From Cyclaneusma minus (lineage: Eukaryota > Ascomycota > Leotiomycetes > Marthamycetales > Marthamycetaceae), in assembly GCA_037179335.1 (NCBI GenBank), contig JAKZHN010000037.1, positions 285,387 through 349,386 on the forward strand: a stretch of DNA of 64,000 nucleotides, in the 5' to 3' direction. The notes beneath the pieces were generated by a model. That model saw only the letters and a list, made by a program, of their open reading frames with translations, was not told the origin of the DNA and did no database searches. Shown here one piece after another: positions 48,220 through 59,945 of the stretch. Each line of letters begins with the position of its first letter. The stretch's first letter is position 1. A program made the translations under genes and the position numbers.

Positions 48220-50566
48220 ATGCCTCTCCGAACCCGAACCAACGTGATCTCCCCAACCCAAAACCCCGACCCCACAGTCTTCAATGACGTCGACCTCGAG
48301 GAGGGAGCCGACCACTACCACCCGCGCCCAGGCAGCTCCCACTACTCCAACTCCGACACTCTAGTCAGCGTCATGGTGCCTTCGCCCATCATGGATGCCG
48401 CAAACTTCCAAGAGCCAGTTTTCAAGCCAACCTGGCGTTTCTATATGACCTTCGTGGCTCTGGCATTTGCCATCCTTTCTGCTGCGATCGACGCCACTTC
48501 GTTGAGTATCGCATTGCCTACTATCACTGGGGAACTTGGAGGCACTGCGATTGAGGCCTTCTGGTCTGGCACTGGCTTTCTACTCACTTCTACGGTTATG
48601 CAACTACCTGTTTCGGCCCTGAGTCATGCCTTTGGGCGAAAGCCGGTACGTGGAGCTTCTTTGTTGTACTTGCACCTGCCATCATCAAAATATGGGATCC
48701 ACCTAGTGCGGATCTGTCTATTTGGTGGGCGGTGACCTCATGGTACTCTGACACTATTGCATGAGCGGTATCCGGAGCGTTGGGACCTGGGATACCGGAG
48801 GTGGACTGATCCCAGATCGTGCGAAATTGCCTTTGCAGCCGAGACTGTTTGCTGACAAACTACCAGTTACTTCTAGCTGCCTGTGTCTCTTTCGCGGTGG
48901 GTTCCCTCGTGGGAGCACTTGCGCCCAACTATCCTGTCCTGATCACAGGCCGCGCCATCCAAGGTGTGGGCGGTGGCGGAATCCTCTCTCTAGGAGAAGT
49001 CATCTTGACGGATCTTGTGCCTCTGGATAAGCGAGGAATTTGGCTGGGCTATATCGGTGCTATGGTATGTAGAAAAAAAGCCCCTTTATTTTGCCCCTTC
49101 ATTGTGGCCTATCTACAAATGCCACATCTACAAATGCCACATCTTCGGATTAGTTCTTGTCACCAGCAACATTGCCAGCTTCTGCACGGCTTCTCTGAGC
49201 AACCCACCGAACATCCGCTGACTTCCTCGAATAGTGGTCCATCGGAGCTGTCATCGGACCCTTCATGGGCGGCGCTTTCGCTGAAGACGTCTCTTGGCGA
49301 TGGATCTACTTCATCAATCTTCCCATGATCACCGTCAGCGCCATTCTTCTCTGCATATTCCTCAAGCAGAAGAAAGTCCCGGGCTCTACGGTCCAAAAGC
49401 TCAAGAAATTCGATTGGGTCGGCATGGTAATGTTCGTTGGTTCAACGACCGCTATTCTCATTCCAGTGACTTGGGGTGGAGTGACTTACGAGTGGACATC
49501 GACACAAGTCCTGCTTCCCCTTTCCTGTGGTGTCATAGGGATGATTCTGTTCGTCATCTGGGAGAGTTCCGTATACGATGTCGAGCCCATCATGCCTCTG
49601 GTCGTGTTCAGCAACTGGACTCTACGAGTCACCTACTTTGGCACAGTCATCCATGGCATGGTCCTCTGGTCTGCGCTGTACTATATGCCTCTCTACTACG
49701 AAGCAGTCATGGGTTACACCCCAATCTTCACCGGCGTCGCAATGCTCCCTGAAACATGCATCGTCGCCCCCGTCTCCATCATCGTCGGAATTCTAATCGC
49801 CAACACCGGCTACTACCGCATCCCGCTCTGGGTCGGCTGGTTTATCACCGCCGTCGGCACTCTGTCTCTCTACTTCCTCACACCCAACACATCCCCTGCC
49901 ATGTTCATCGGTCTGAACATCCTCGCCTCCGTTGGCCCTGGTATTCTCTTCCCCGCCCTCTCCTTTCCGATCCAAGCGTCGCTTCCCAGCGCACACGCCC
50001 CCTTCGCAGTAACAATGCTCGTCTTCCTCCGCACTTTCGGCCAGTCCCTCGGCATCGCCCTCTCCGGCAACATCTTCCAGAATCGCATTGCCATCAACCT
50101 ATCCAACACCGTCTTCTGGGCCAGCGACGCCACCTCCTTGTCCCAAGACGCACTCGGTCTCGTCGCCGCCATCAACAACCTCGGCTCCGACCCCGACTCC
50201 CTCGCCGCGAAAGCCGAACTCGTCAACGCATACTCCGAGTCTTTGCAAGTCATCTGGATCGTCATGGCAGCTCTAACTGCGTTTGCTGGCCTCTTGAGTC
50301 TGGCGACTAAAGCGTATGGTTTGACGCAGGTTCATGAGACTAGACAGGCTTTTGCAGGCGATGACATGGAGGATGATGCGGTTGAGCTCGAGAAAGTTGA
50401 TACTAGTTTGGTGAGTAGCATGGAAAGGGCGGAGGAGATGAAGATGGAGCGCGTGGATATTCGTAGGATGGTTGCGACGAGGAACGGGTTGGAGAATCGG
50501 AGGAGTGCGGTTTATGCGGGACCGAGGTTCTCGGGGGCTTTCGAGACTGTGGAGCTGGAGGATTGA
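48220..50566 (+). CDS. MFS exporter, DHA2-type 14-helix drug:H+ antiporter family
   Basis: Exons 48220-48645, 48867-49064 and 49235-50566 give 651 aa. After a ~70-residue polar head, helix 1 begins [20 protein letters not shown]. Motif A is split by intron 1 (SHAFGRKP, then [12 protein letters not shown]). Motif B and C equivalents are [25 protein letters not shown] and [27 protein letters not shown]. About 14 hydrophobic helices follow, then an acidic cytosolic tail ([15 protein letters not shown]). Members pump toxins, drugs or own metabolites across the plasma membrane; the substrate is not predictable here. The first intron is long for this window (221 bases) but its exclusion restores the GRKP-LLLAAC join seen in relatives. 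The start is the Met after the leader; frame is open further upstream without other Met-rich support. Confidence 0.88.
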
Positions 50567-50839
50567 TGGTGTGGCGGCTATGCTACGTTGACCATGGAGC
50601 CTAGAAGATGGCAGAGGGCGATAAAAATATGGTAGGTTGTAATATGGCGTTGGTAAAAGGGTTGGAGATTGCAGGGATTGCTAAAATTATTCATTCTGTG
50701 GGTTTTGCACTTATGGTTGGGAGGTGTGGGTCTGATACGGTGCTGGTATATATTTAGTATACTCGGTGCTTTAGTTCTAGGCTCATACGATATGCAAAAG
50801 TTCAAGAAATGGTTGGGGGCTATGGTGATGTGAATGTCG
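50567..50839. other. 3' region of the MFS gene
   Basis: No gene seen. Short AT-rich stretches near 50690-50760 may include the polyadenylation region. Confidence 0.35.
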
Positions 50840-53800
50840 TGTCACGTGACAAGTGCGCTAATGTCTTGGCTTGAGCAGCTATATAATATGCTGCTGAGGG
50901 ACTGCTCTTCTGACTTCATAATTTGTTCTCGTTTGCGGCCATTGTGACGGTCTGACCAATAACCATGTCGAGTTAATCTCAGATTCTAGCAGCATCATAG
51001 GGTAATTCCATGCCGTACGGTGCTCAACGTCGCTGGAAATGCAGGCCATTCGGAGAGTAAAGGTTCGGATGGACAGGCTAGCAGCACGTACCTGAGCTCG
51101 ACAGCAGCAATATCGCCCGACAGAAGCTCTTTCAAAGGACAAAGTAGAAGCATCAATGCAGTGTACACGTGACTGGCTGGTTTTCTGGCTCAGGAAATGT
51201 ATATATAGTGCTGCTGGCACCTATCTTAGAATCTCCAAAAATTGAACAACGTTGGTGACAATTGATTGGGACGACGTCGGGTCTGTTCGAACCAAGCTTG
51301 CAGCGTCAATGGTCGAGCTCGCCGCAGCGTTCTGATAAGGTGGCAGCTAGGAACTCCAAACTTCCAAGACCATGATACTCAACTTGACCGACGGTGAGGT
51401 GATGACTCAAGGAACGCGAAGTTTATGGCGGGAGTAGATACCTGTGGCTGACAGTAGTAGCTTCTGCTGACAGCAGCTTTGTGTTGAGGGACGTAGGTGC
51501 TTGACATTGGAAAGTCTAGCTAAGGCCAGCTCTTATGGAGCTGGAGAGACTGCGCTAACAAAGGAGCTAGTGCTGCTGCCTGATATGGCAGGCTGACACT
51601 TTGTAAGGGAAAATATAGGGGGATTGGCGCAGTGCACACGTGACATGCTGACTTTCTGGCTCGGGAAAGGTATATATAGTGCTGCTGGGGACTGCTCTTT
51701 TGGCTTTAGAATATTTTGGACCGTAGAAACGCGTGATGTCTTCGACTGAAGGCCAAGCCGTCACGCTGATCGCAGAACTCAGGTGGTACTCCAACATTCT
51801 CAGATGTTGTGTAAAGTGAATCCAACTTCATGCTATTCGGTTTCCTATAGTGTTTTTCCGACGAAGCAGAGACTATGCCGGTAGGGGGACTGGCCGACAG
51901 CAGCAATGTTTGCTGACAGGAGCATTTGCTACGGAGAACAGAATTTGAGAAATTATTCATCTCTGCTTGAGTCTTGGCACACGAAAGGTATATATAGGGC
52001 TGCTTGGGACTGCTCTTCAGCCTCTCCTAAGTTCAGGAAAGTGTGAGTGAGTACATTGATGCAAAGATGCAACGCCCACTGCGGAAATACTAGTAAGCGG
52101 TCGCCAAGTTCGACTTTAGGATACTCGAATTCCCAGTGCACAATATTCGGACTCTCAATCTGGGCGCCAAGTATGCTTTAGGAAAAAGCTAGAGCTTGAA
52201 CTGCGACGATAGGAGGGTGTCTGATCGACAGCAGCAAGTCCTGCCGACAATAGCTTTGTCACGGGGTGCAGAATTTGGGAGATCCGCCTTTGCTGGATTC
52301 TTGGCGTAGGAAAGGCATAAATAGAGCTGCTGGTATCTGTTCTTCTAAGGTCAGAAAAGTGTCGACGAACCAGCTAGTCGATGCTAAGATGTAACGCTGA
52401 CTGAGGAATCTTAGAAATGTGTCACAGAGGTTGAATACTTCAACAATCAACGGTACCCCAATCCCAGTCAGTCAGTCTACCGAAATATGCTTTCTAGGAA
52501 ATAACTAAAGCAGAGATTGCGATGACAGGACGGTGTCTGATCGACAGCAGCAAGCTTCCCTGACAGTAGCTTTGTCACAGAGAACAAAGTAGAGACATTC
52601 GTCGATGCTGGGTTCTTGGCACAGGAAAGATATAAATAGAGCTGCTGGTATCTGCTCTTCCAACTTCAAAAAGAGATGTGCGGCAGTTCCTTTTGAGTGT
52701 TAATCTGGAGGCCAAGGTCTAAAAGCTGAGGGCAGAAGTTTTGAAGGATGTTGCCAATTTCATGGAAGGTGAAAGATGATATTCAGAATCCCAATCTAGT
52801 CGAATGATGCCTCCTGAATGGAACGGGGAGTTCGACGGTGGGACGCATGCGTGACAGCAGCATTTTCTGCTGGAAGTAGCTTTCTCACGGGGAGTAGAGA
52901 TGGGGAAACCGCTTATGCTGGCTTTCTGGCATGGGAAAGGTATAAATGTAGCAGCTTGTTCCTACTCTTCCAACTCCAAAAAACGGGAAAGTTCGGATAC
53001 CCGAGAATGGCAGTCTCCATCGAAAAGCCTCTGGGGCGTAAAGCTGATTCTAGAAATCTTTCAAAATGTCAAAAACTTCGAATCCTCGGAATCATGCTCA
53101 GAGACTTCATTTGACTGCACCTAACTAAAATGTCTCCCGAGCGATGCAAAGACTGCGACAACAGCACGCCCGGTCGACAGCAGCTACTTTCATCGACGCT
53201 TCATCGCCGTGCCGCACCTGGATAGCGCATGTCTAAGGTAGGTACGAGCTAGCATGAGTTTCTTGGCGCAGGAAGGGCATATATAGTGCTGCTAGCCACT
53301 GCTATTGAATCTCCAAGAACAAGTTCTGCATCCTCGACTCTCCATGCATTCGAGTTCCATCTACAAAGAACATGGCTCGGCGTAAGGTGGACTCCAGAAT
53401 TCTAACAGAACCTTAGAAACTTGGAATATTTGGCATCATCTTACCCAGAGTCCCACTCCGAGCGAAAGCTGTCTTTCGCACAGAAAAGGGACTGCGACTG
53501 GACAACAATAGTAGAACCGTTCGACAGCAGCATACGCGTCCAACAGCAACGGCTCTCACAAACACGGGTCATGACTTTTGTCAAAGCAAGCGAAGTAGTT
53601 GAATTTCTTTAGGCTGGTTTCTTGGCTCAGAAAAGGCTTATATAGTGCTGCTAGCCACTGCTCTTCCCTCTCCAAAAACATAGCCAACCTGGAATCTGTA
53701 CAGAGATGTAGTACATAGGCGTGGCACCGACTACAGGATTCTCGCAAATGTTGGAATGTTCGAAAGCTCGAATTCATGATGCTAAAAGTCTCACTCCGGC

Positions 53801-54669
53801 CGAGAAAGATCTTTCGAGCAAACAGAACGACAGTAGCATGACAGTAGGAAGGCTGTTCAGCAGCAGCGGCCTTTGTCGACACTTCCCATGACCTTTGTGC
53901 GAGCAGGTCTAGTAGCTGCATTTCTACAGGCTAGATTCTTGGCACAGAAATATATAAATAGGACTCCTTGTGACTGCTCTTCCAACTCCAAGAGCCCCGT
54001 GGATCACGGCGGAGAACTATTCGAGTGTTATCCCTGTACAAGAGCTGATTGTTCATCAAGCTTGCCACAGAATCCCTATGAAAAAAACTGCTGGGATCTT
54101 GACACACTCTGAATCCCAAATTTTCATTACCCAGAGTCTCAATCTGACCGCAAAATGGCTTTCTGGCGGAGCGAGGACGCGACAATAGCATGGCCTGGTC
54201 GACAGCAGCGGCTTTTATCGATACGAGTCAAGTTATCGTTAGCAGGCGAAGTAGTGCAATTCTACGGGCTAATTTGACTTGCTTGACACAGAAAAGGTAT
54301 AAATAGGGCGGCCAGGCTCCTGCCATTTCTACTCCAAGAAGATTTCATGGAGTTAGGGAAAACACTCTACATTTCGAGGTTCGACGAATGACCAGGAAAT
54401 GAAGCCAATCGCAACACTCTGGTAACTGAGAAATATCCAACGGCTTCGGACTTTTAGGTCATATTATCGTGGTCGTTGGTTCAACCGAAGGAGCTGCCAG
54501 AGAAGGCAAAGGCCCGAGTTGATGTAGCAGCAGTAGGTCTTTCCGACAGAAGTAAACTCTGCTGACAGTAGCCATATTGCAGACAATCACACAGACCCGT
54601 TTGCCAATGCCGAATTGTCGGCAAATATTCATACCAATATAAATAGAGGTACTGGCTACTGCTCTTCAA
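50840..54669 (+). repeat. tandem array B: twelve diverged ~330-bp units with TATA box and initiator-like stretch
   Basis: TATA-type boxes occur at 50880, 51200, 51671, 51989, 52317, 52631, 52941, 53280, 53639, 53951, 54298 and 54638. Spacings are 310-359 bp except one of 471 bp. Around the box the unit reads TTCTTGGCACAGGAAAGG, then TATAAATAG, then GTGCTGCTGG and CTGCTCTTCCAACTCCAAGA about 25 bp on. Roughly 110 bp upstream of each box lies TCGACAGCAGCAA with a second CTGACAGTAG about 20 bp later and often CTTTGTCACGG. The remaining ~150 bp is poorly conserved apart from a GAATCC..CAGAGTCTCAATC block. No open frame is shared between units. The first three units also carry CACGTGAC about 40 bp before the box. 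Confidence 0.75.
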
Positions 54670-55096
54670 TGTAGTGGTTTTATGTGGGACGAGTCACCTG
54701 ACAGCGTGGGTGGCCCGGAGGGTAACGGCCCGACGCAAGGGAGCTTGCAGGAGGGCAAACGAAGGAAATTGAGCTCAAGAGAGCGCCATTTCCTTCTCTC
54801 TCCCTCGCTCCTTCATCTACATCGATTCAAAGCTGTCAGGTGTCTCGAGTTTCACCCACCCACCATCCCTGTACATAGTTATCCAGCTCTTTACGTAGCT
54901 AGTTGCCGATTCAAGCTTTTGGGAGCTCTTCTCACTTTTTTTACTACCAGAGAAGGAAAGAGGAGGCTCCTGGCACGAGAAAAGAGCTCTCAAGAGCTCT
55001 GAAAAGAGCCCTTGAAGCTCTAAGAGCTTCAATTCAAGGCTGCTTCCGCCAAACGCTCCATCTCTCCTTTGCACGTGACGAGCAGGTTGACATAAA
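54670..55096. mobile_element. short dispersed element, copy 2
   Basis: It matches copy 1 (14789-15191) over its full length, from TGTAG and TTTTATGTGGGACGAGTCAC to GACATAAA, with a few small indels that make it about 25 bp longer. It sits inside the initiator-like stretch of the last unit of array B: CTGCTCTTCAA is on its left and CTCCAAGAAC on its right, which are adjacent in other units. That gives an internal empty-site comparison. It has hairpin-forming GAGCTC-rich arms and no coding capacity. Confidence 0.8.
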
Positions 55097-55328
55097 CCTC
55101 CAAGAACAACTTTGAGGCCACCGAGGTCACACTCAATTGACACATCCACGAAAAACCTAGTCGACGTGATGCCGACTGCAGCAACCTAGCCAAAACTTTA
55201 GGGAACTCCAAGAGCTCAGATTCATCAAATTCATCGTACTTGAAATCCTCAACTAGACCAATGCCACTTCCGAGCAGAGCGGAGGCTGCAACAATGGCAT
55301 GGCTGGCCGACAGCAAGAAATGAATCAT
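55097..55328 (+). repeat. remainder of the last array B unit
   Basis: After the element the unit resumes with CTCCAAGAAC and about 200 bp later reaches CCGACAGCAAG at 55308, the position expected for the next GACAG module. The array therefore ends directly against the stop of the membrane-protein gene. Confidence 0.5.
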
Positions 55329-56090
55329 TCACATTTGTTTATCCCTATCCGCATTCATATGAACTGGTGGAGCATCTCCGTGCAATGAAACCCCCGACCC
55401 GGTGTTGATTTGATCGAGAGGATCTCTCTTCTCCGCCATTTCCATGCACTGAGTGATATGATGCTCAGTGTCATCTCTCTGGCTGAGCACAATCTTCGTC
55501 CATCGTGTACGATACTCCTTCCGCCAAGCATAGAAGCAGTGATAGATATGCCACTGCTGGGTGGTATAGAAATTACCGCCCAAATCTGCCAGCATACCAA
55601 CCTCTTTAATGCTGAGCCTGCTGGTCTTATCCAAGTCCGAATAATACTCCCACTCGCCATTGGTACCAGGCCCAGCGTGGTTGAATTTTTCGATCAGCTC
55701 ATCATCCCGACAATGCTGAGGCAGCCAGACTGTCACGATAGGATCATATTTGCAACCCAACGCTTGGGCTTCTGCAATAGAATCTCCGCAATCGCGTGAT
55801 GGACGATCATACACAGGACTTCCCTGTTGCTGCGTAGCATGATCCAAATGGTGGTGAACCTCGGTCACTCCGCCTTCCTGCTTGAACAGAAGCACAAAAG
55901 CCAAATGTGCCAGAGCAATGACCCCCAGAACACAGGCTGTTGCAGAGATGACAATGCAGGCCTTCCATAGGATCACGCGCAAACTCAGACGTCGTCGGGT
56001 GAAAAACAGCCGCTCTTCGTCGGGTAAACGGTTCAAAGGGATTTCTGTGTCTATACTGTCTCGGTCGACAGCGTGATAATCGTCGGGCAT
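55329..56090 (-). CDS. single-pass membrane protein with HxxHC motif (uncharacterised fungal family)
   Basis: A single exon of 253 aa from the Met at 56090; an in-frame Met at 56132 would add 14 residues. A basic stretch (FFTRRRLSLR) precedes one membrane segment at about 41-69, so the N-terminus is probably cytosolic and the rest lumenal or outside. The outer domain has conserved-looking DCGDSIAEAQALGCKYD, WLPQHCRDDELIEKF, EWEYYSD, and QWHIYHCFYAWRKEY. From memory, proteins with this CG..A...GC, W.P..C, HxxHC order are common and uncharacterised in Pezizomycotina. The HxxHC motif recalls UstYa-family oxidases, but the second UstYa motif is not evident, so I do not assign that function. Array B abuts its 3' end and a retroelement lies upstream. 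Confidence 0.75.
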   Translation of the reverse strand: MPDDYHAVDRDSIDTEIPLNRLPDEERLFFTRRRLSLRVILWKACIVISATACVLGVIALAHLAFVLLFKQEGGVTEVHHHLDHATQQQGSPVYDRPSRDCGDSIAEAQALGCKYDPIVTVWLPQHCRDDELIEKFNHAGPGTNGEWEYYSDLDKTSRLSIKEVGMLADLGGNFYTTQQWHIYHCFYAWRKEYRTRWTKIVLSQRDDTEHHITQCMEMAEKRDPLDQINTGSGVSLHGDAPPVHMNADRDKQM

Positions 56091-56588
56091 CTTCAAAAGT
56101 TGGTGTTTGTCTGCAACCTGTACATAAGTCATTAGTATGTGGTGATCTAAACGGGATATAAGACTCCCACCTTGGCTTTTCTCACAACAGTATAGCTGGA
56201 ATAGCAGATAGAGGAAGATGAGAATAAGAGAAGTGATTTGAAAACGATAAGACAGTCAAGAATAAAGCACACGTCTAAATGAAGAGTAGTTGTGGACTGA
56301 AAGAAGCAATCACGGGCCCACGGCCGGATCTGTTGCAGGGTGCCTGGCTCTTGGCAGGGACGGGTAGTCGGGGAGGTGGTGACCGTTGGGGAGCGCTTGG
56401 CGCTGACCTTGGCAAGCGGTCAGCCTTATTTTATTTGGATATAACCGTTCTGGGAGCTACCTATATAAGCTAGAAGGGTGTAAAATATATAGCGGTATTT
56501 TCAATATTAAATTTAGCAAGCCAAATAAATGCTACTTTATTTTCTGCCTTTTATAGCTTAATAATTATAAGCCCTTTTATCGCTATTT
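56091..56588. other. promoter region and transition to AT-rich DNA
   Basis: It should carry the promoter of the minus-strand membrane protein. From about 56430 base composition drops sharply to AT-rich, marking the edge of the transposon block. No gene seen. Confidence 0.5.
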
Positions 56589-56780
56589 TGTCATGGCGCG
56601 GGCCCTAGGTCACGTGGGGGCACGGCAAAGGCAGGGCATAGGTCAATGTTGTGATGTGAATTAAAGAGAGAAGAGGTCCAGGGCGAGGAGCTTTTTAAGG
56701 AAGCTCCTTCTACGCTAGCGCTGGCGTTGGACCGGTTACGGGCCGGGGTTATGTGTTTGTAGCGGCCTGGGGCTGTTATA
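56589..56780 (-). repeat. LTR of the Gypsy element (3' LTR by coding direction)
   Basis: 192 bp, still GC-rich, matching 62804-62995 base for base in length. Shared landmarks include AAGGAGCTTCC, CGCTAGCGCTGGCG, GGGCCGGGGTTA and GTAGCGGCCTGGGGC. On the plus strand it starts TGTCATGGCGCGGG. Confidence 0.85.
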
Positions 56781-57749
56781 GTACCCCCCCGCGCAAAAAA
56801 GCTTATTCCTAAGCTTTTATACCAATTTTTTTTTCTATTTTTTAAATAGGTAATTTTTTTCATTATTTATTTTTACTGCCTTATTTCTAGCTTCCCATTT
56901 TAATAGCTTATATAAAAGGCCTGGTTTATTAAAATACCTGGTATAAAACTCTTTTAACTTTATAGGGCAATGCTTAAAATTTTTATACAAATATCATTTT
57001 TCATTGGGATTATAATAGGGTCCCCAATTTATTTTATAATATAGCATTTTATAATATAGCTTAAAATTAAAAATCCTAAATAATTTATATTTTAATTCTC
57101 CATTAATATTATTTAAAATTTTTAGCTAAAGAATTTAACCTGGCATTAAATTATTTGCAGCTAATTAAAGCTTATTAAAATTTATAATTAAATGGATACT
57201 TATTTCCGGAAATAAATCCAACTTAAATGCATTTCCTTTTTTTTTAATAATGCATTAAAAACCGGTTATTTTATTGCTTAATTTCTTGCTTGGGCGCCAA
57301 ATTGGTTAATTGTTTATAATTATATAAATATAATTTCCAATATTAAAATTAATCTCCCCCTTTTTTTTATTAGCTTAAATAGCTTGCAATTGCTAAGCCA
57401 TTTATATAGCGTTTTTGGCTATTTTCTAATATCTTCGAATTTAATATTATTTTATTATTAGATTTGCTTTATTTAAAGCCTAAAAAAATTGGCTAATTTT
57501 AATATTGCCTAATTAAATATTATTTTAGGTTTATACCCCATTTTAATTTCAATAAGGCATATTCTAATAAATTTTTAAAATAATGCTGCTATTATAGTAT
57601 TTATAAATAATAGCCATTATGGCCAATTGTTTTAAAACCAATTGCAAAAAAATATTAATCGCATATTTAAAATAATATTTTTAATTTTGATATATCTATT
57701 TATAAATAGATTATAGGTTAAAAATAAATTTATTGCAATCTTTAAAATG

Positions 57750-57970
57750 CGTAAAAACTTTTTTCAAAAATTTAAAATAAATTAAAAGCCTTTATTTAAT
57801 ATAATAAGTTTAAAGGCTTTATAAATCCAATATATAATAAAATAAAAAAGCTTTGCAAATTTCCTGGCATTAATTATTTTATAATAAGAAATAAAACTAA
57901 CTTTTTTATTAAATTTGCAAATCATAACCATAATTATATTATAGCCTTTTATGCTTTTAGGCATTTTATA
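57750..57970 (-). pseudogene. integrase remnant
   Basis: The minus-strand frame reads like a Gypsy integrase core: KGYNIIMVMICKF, then FAKLFYFIIYWIYKA and LIILNKGF, where intact relatives have a KGY.AI.VV..R, AELF, and IVSDRG pattern. Many Asp, Gly and Pro codons are replaced by AT-rich ones. Confidence 0.65.
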
Positions 57971-58499
57971 AAAATTTACTATTATATATTGCCATAATTA
58001 ATTAAATGCTAAAAAAAATTCAATAAATCAAAGATTTTATTTTTTAATATTTTAGCTTTGGCATATTGCCTATAATTTTTAATATAGCGGTTATAAGTTT
58101 TTAATTAGCTAAGCTATTAATATTATTCCCTAAATAATTTCTTTATTTTATTTTTTTAAATGGATAATTTAAATTATATTATAGATTTTAGCAATTAGCT
58201 TTATATATAATATTTTTAAGCTGGTATAATTAATTTTTTATTTTTAAATATTAAGCCATTTTTTATACTAAATTTAGCTAAATTAGCTTTTCTTTCTGCC
58301 AAAGCTTTGCCGGCTTTTTGCTTATATTTTTAAAACTCTTTATTATTGGCTTCTTGATTAATTCTAAATAATTTATTAATTAAATTAATTTAAGCCATAT
58401 TAATTAAATTTAAAAAGGCAATAATATTTAGCTATAAATTTTTAATAATTTCGGGGCTTAATATATTTTGAAAAAGCATAATATGATTTTTATAAAATA

Positions 58500-58930
58500 T
58501 TTTAAAAGCTATTGCTTATTTTAATTTTTAATTTTTTTTGGTAAAAAAATCCGCTTAATTTATAATGCCTGGTTTATATTTAATTTTAAAATAATATTTT
58601 AAAAGCATTTTCCACCATTTGGCTTATTTAGTATTTAATGCTTTTATAATTATAAATTTTTTTAAGGCTTTATAATTATTAATTAGATTTTTTATTTTAT
58701 ACCAATTAAATAAATACGCTAATTTATAAAAGCTATAATTTAGCTAATATTTATTTATAAATTTAAATTAATAAATTATAGAATGCTATTAGCCATTAGG
58801 GTATTTTTGAAAAAATACATTAATATATAAATTATTTAAAGCATTTATTTCAAGCTTAAATTTATATTTAATATTAAAATTGGCCAATAATAAAGCTAAA
58901 ACCAATGCAGCTTTTAGTGTTTTAAATGCT
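58500..58930 (-). pseudogene. RNase H remnant
   Basis: The minus frame shows AFKTLKAALVLALLLANF, and further on AKWWKMLLKYYFKIKYKPG followed by ADFFTKK. These match the start and end of the Gypsy RNase H region (family pattern: AF..LK..L, then W...L..F.F.I.YRPG and ADALSR). Several stops interrupt it. Confidence 0.6.
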
Positions 58931-59446
58931 TATTTACATTAAAATAACCAATTTCAAATATAATTTTTTTAATAAATTAATTTAAAAATTTTGCAATTCT
59001 ATTATAATTTTTAATATATATTTAACAAAAATTATAAAAATTAAAAAATGCTTAAATGTTTCTCATTTTTCCCTTTTTAAAATATTTCCAGCCTTAAATG
59101 GTTTTAATTTTGTTAAAATTTATTTAAACTTTTTTCGTAAAAATAATATAGTTAAGATATTTAATTTTTATAATTAAAAATTTGTATTTTTTAATATTTA
59201 TTTGCAGGCCTGCTGCTTTTAAATAAATAAAAACTTTTTTAAATTTTTTTTATATTATTTAAAAATATTTAAATAAATTAATATATTATTAATCAATGCT
59301 ATATAGTATTTATTTAGCAAATTCAAAAATACGCTACTAATATATTTTTAAAAAATAGCTAACTTATTTATTAATTTAAATAGCAATATTATTTATTGCT
59401 ATATATTATAATAAATACGGAATATAATAAAGCGTTTAAAAGCTTT

Positions 59447-59628
59447 TGTTGGGATCACCGGGGAGGGTGAATAACACGCATGCGCGTACTCGTAGGGGTG
59501 AAACAGCTGTATTTGCAGATGTCTGGAGATGGAGCTCAAGGGAGCTCCACCATGAAGTTATCCCCAGTCTTGGCGCTAGCCAGCGCACGGACCATGTGGC
59601 TGCCTAAGGCCACCACTGGATCCACACA
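59447..59628 (+). mobile_element. solo LTR, family 2, plus orientation
   Basis: 182 bp, GC-normal in an AT-rich surround, starting TGTTGGGATCAC and ending GGATCCACACA. It is flanked on both sides by GCTTT, a perfect 5-bp target-site duplication (59442-59446 and 59629-59633). No coding capacity. Confidence 0.8.
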
Positions 59629-59945
59629 GCTTTATTTATTTATATGCAATAAAAAGCTTAATAAATATTTAGCTTAATAAAGTATTTAACTTTGCTAAAT
59701 TTTTAAAAAAAAACTATTAAAAAAAAGCAAATAATGTTTTTTTTTTATAAATTTATTTAATTTTCTATAATTTATATAATAATAAAAGCCTTTGCCTAAT
59801 TTTTTAATAAATAAAATAGGGGCTGCAAATAAGAAAAAGCTGGCTTTAATAAATTCTTTATATAAATAGCTTTCCAAATAACTTTTTATAATATTTAGTT
59901 TTTTTTAATATAATATATAAAAATAAATAGCCAAAGCTATTCTTT

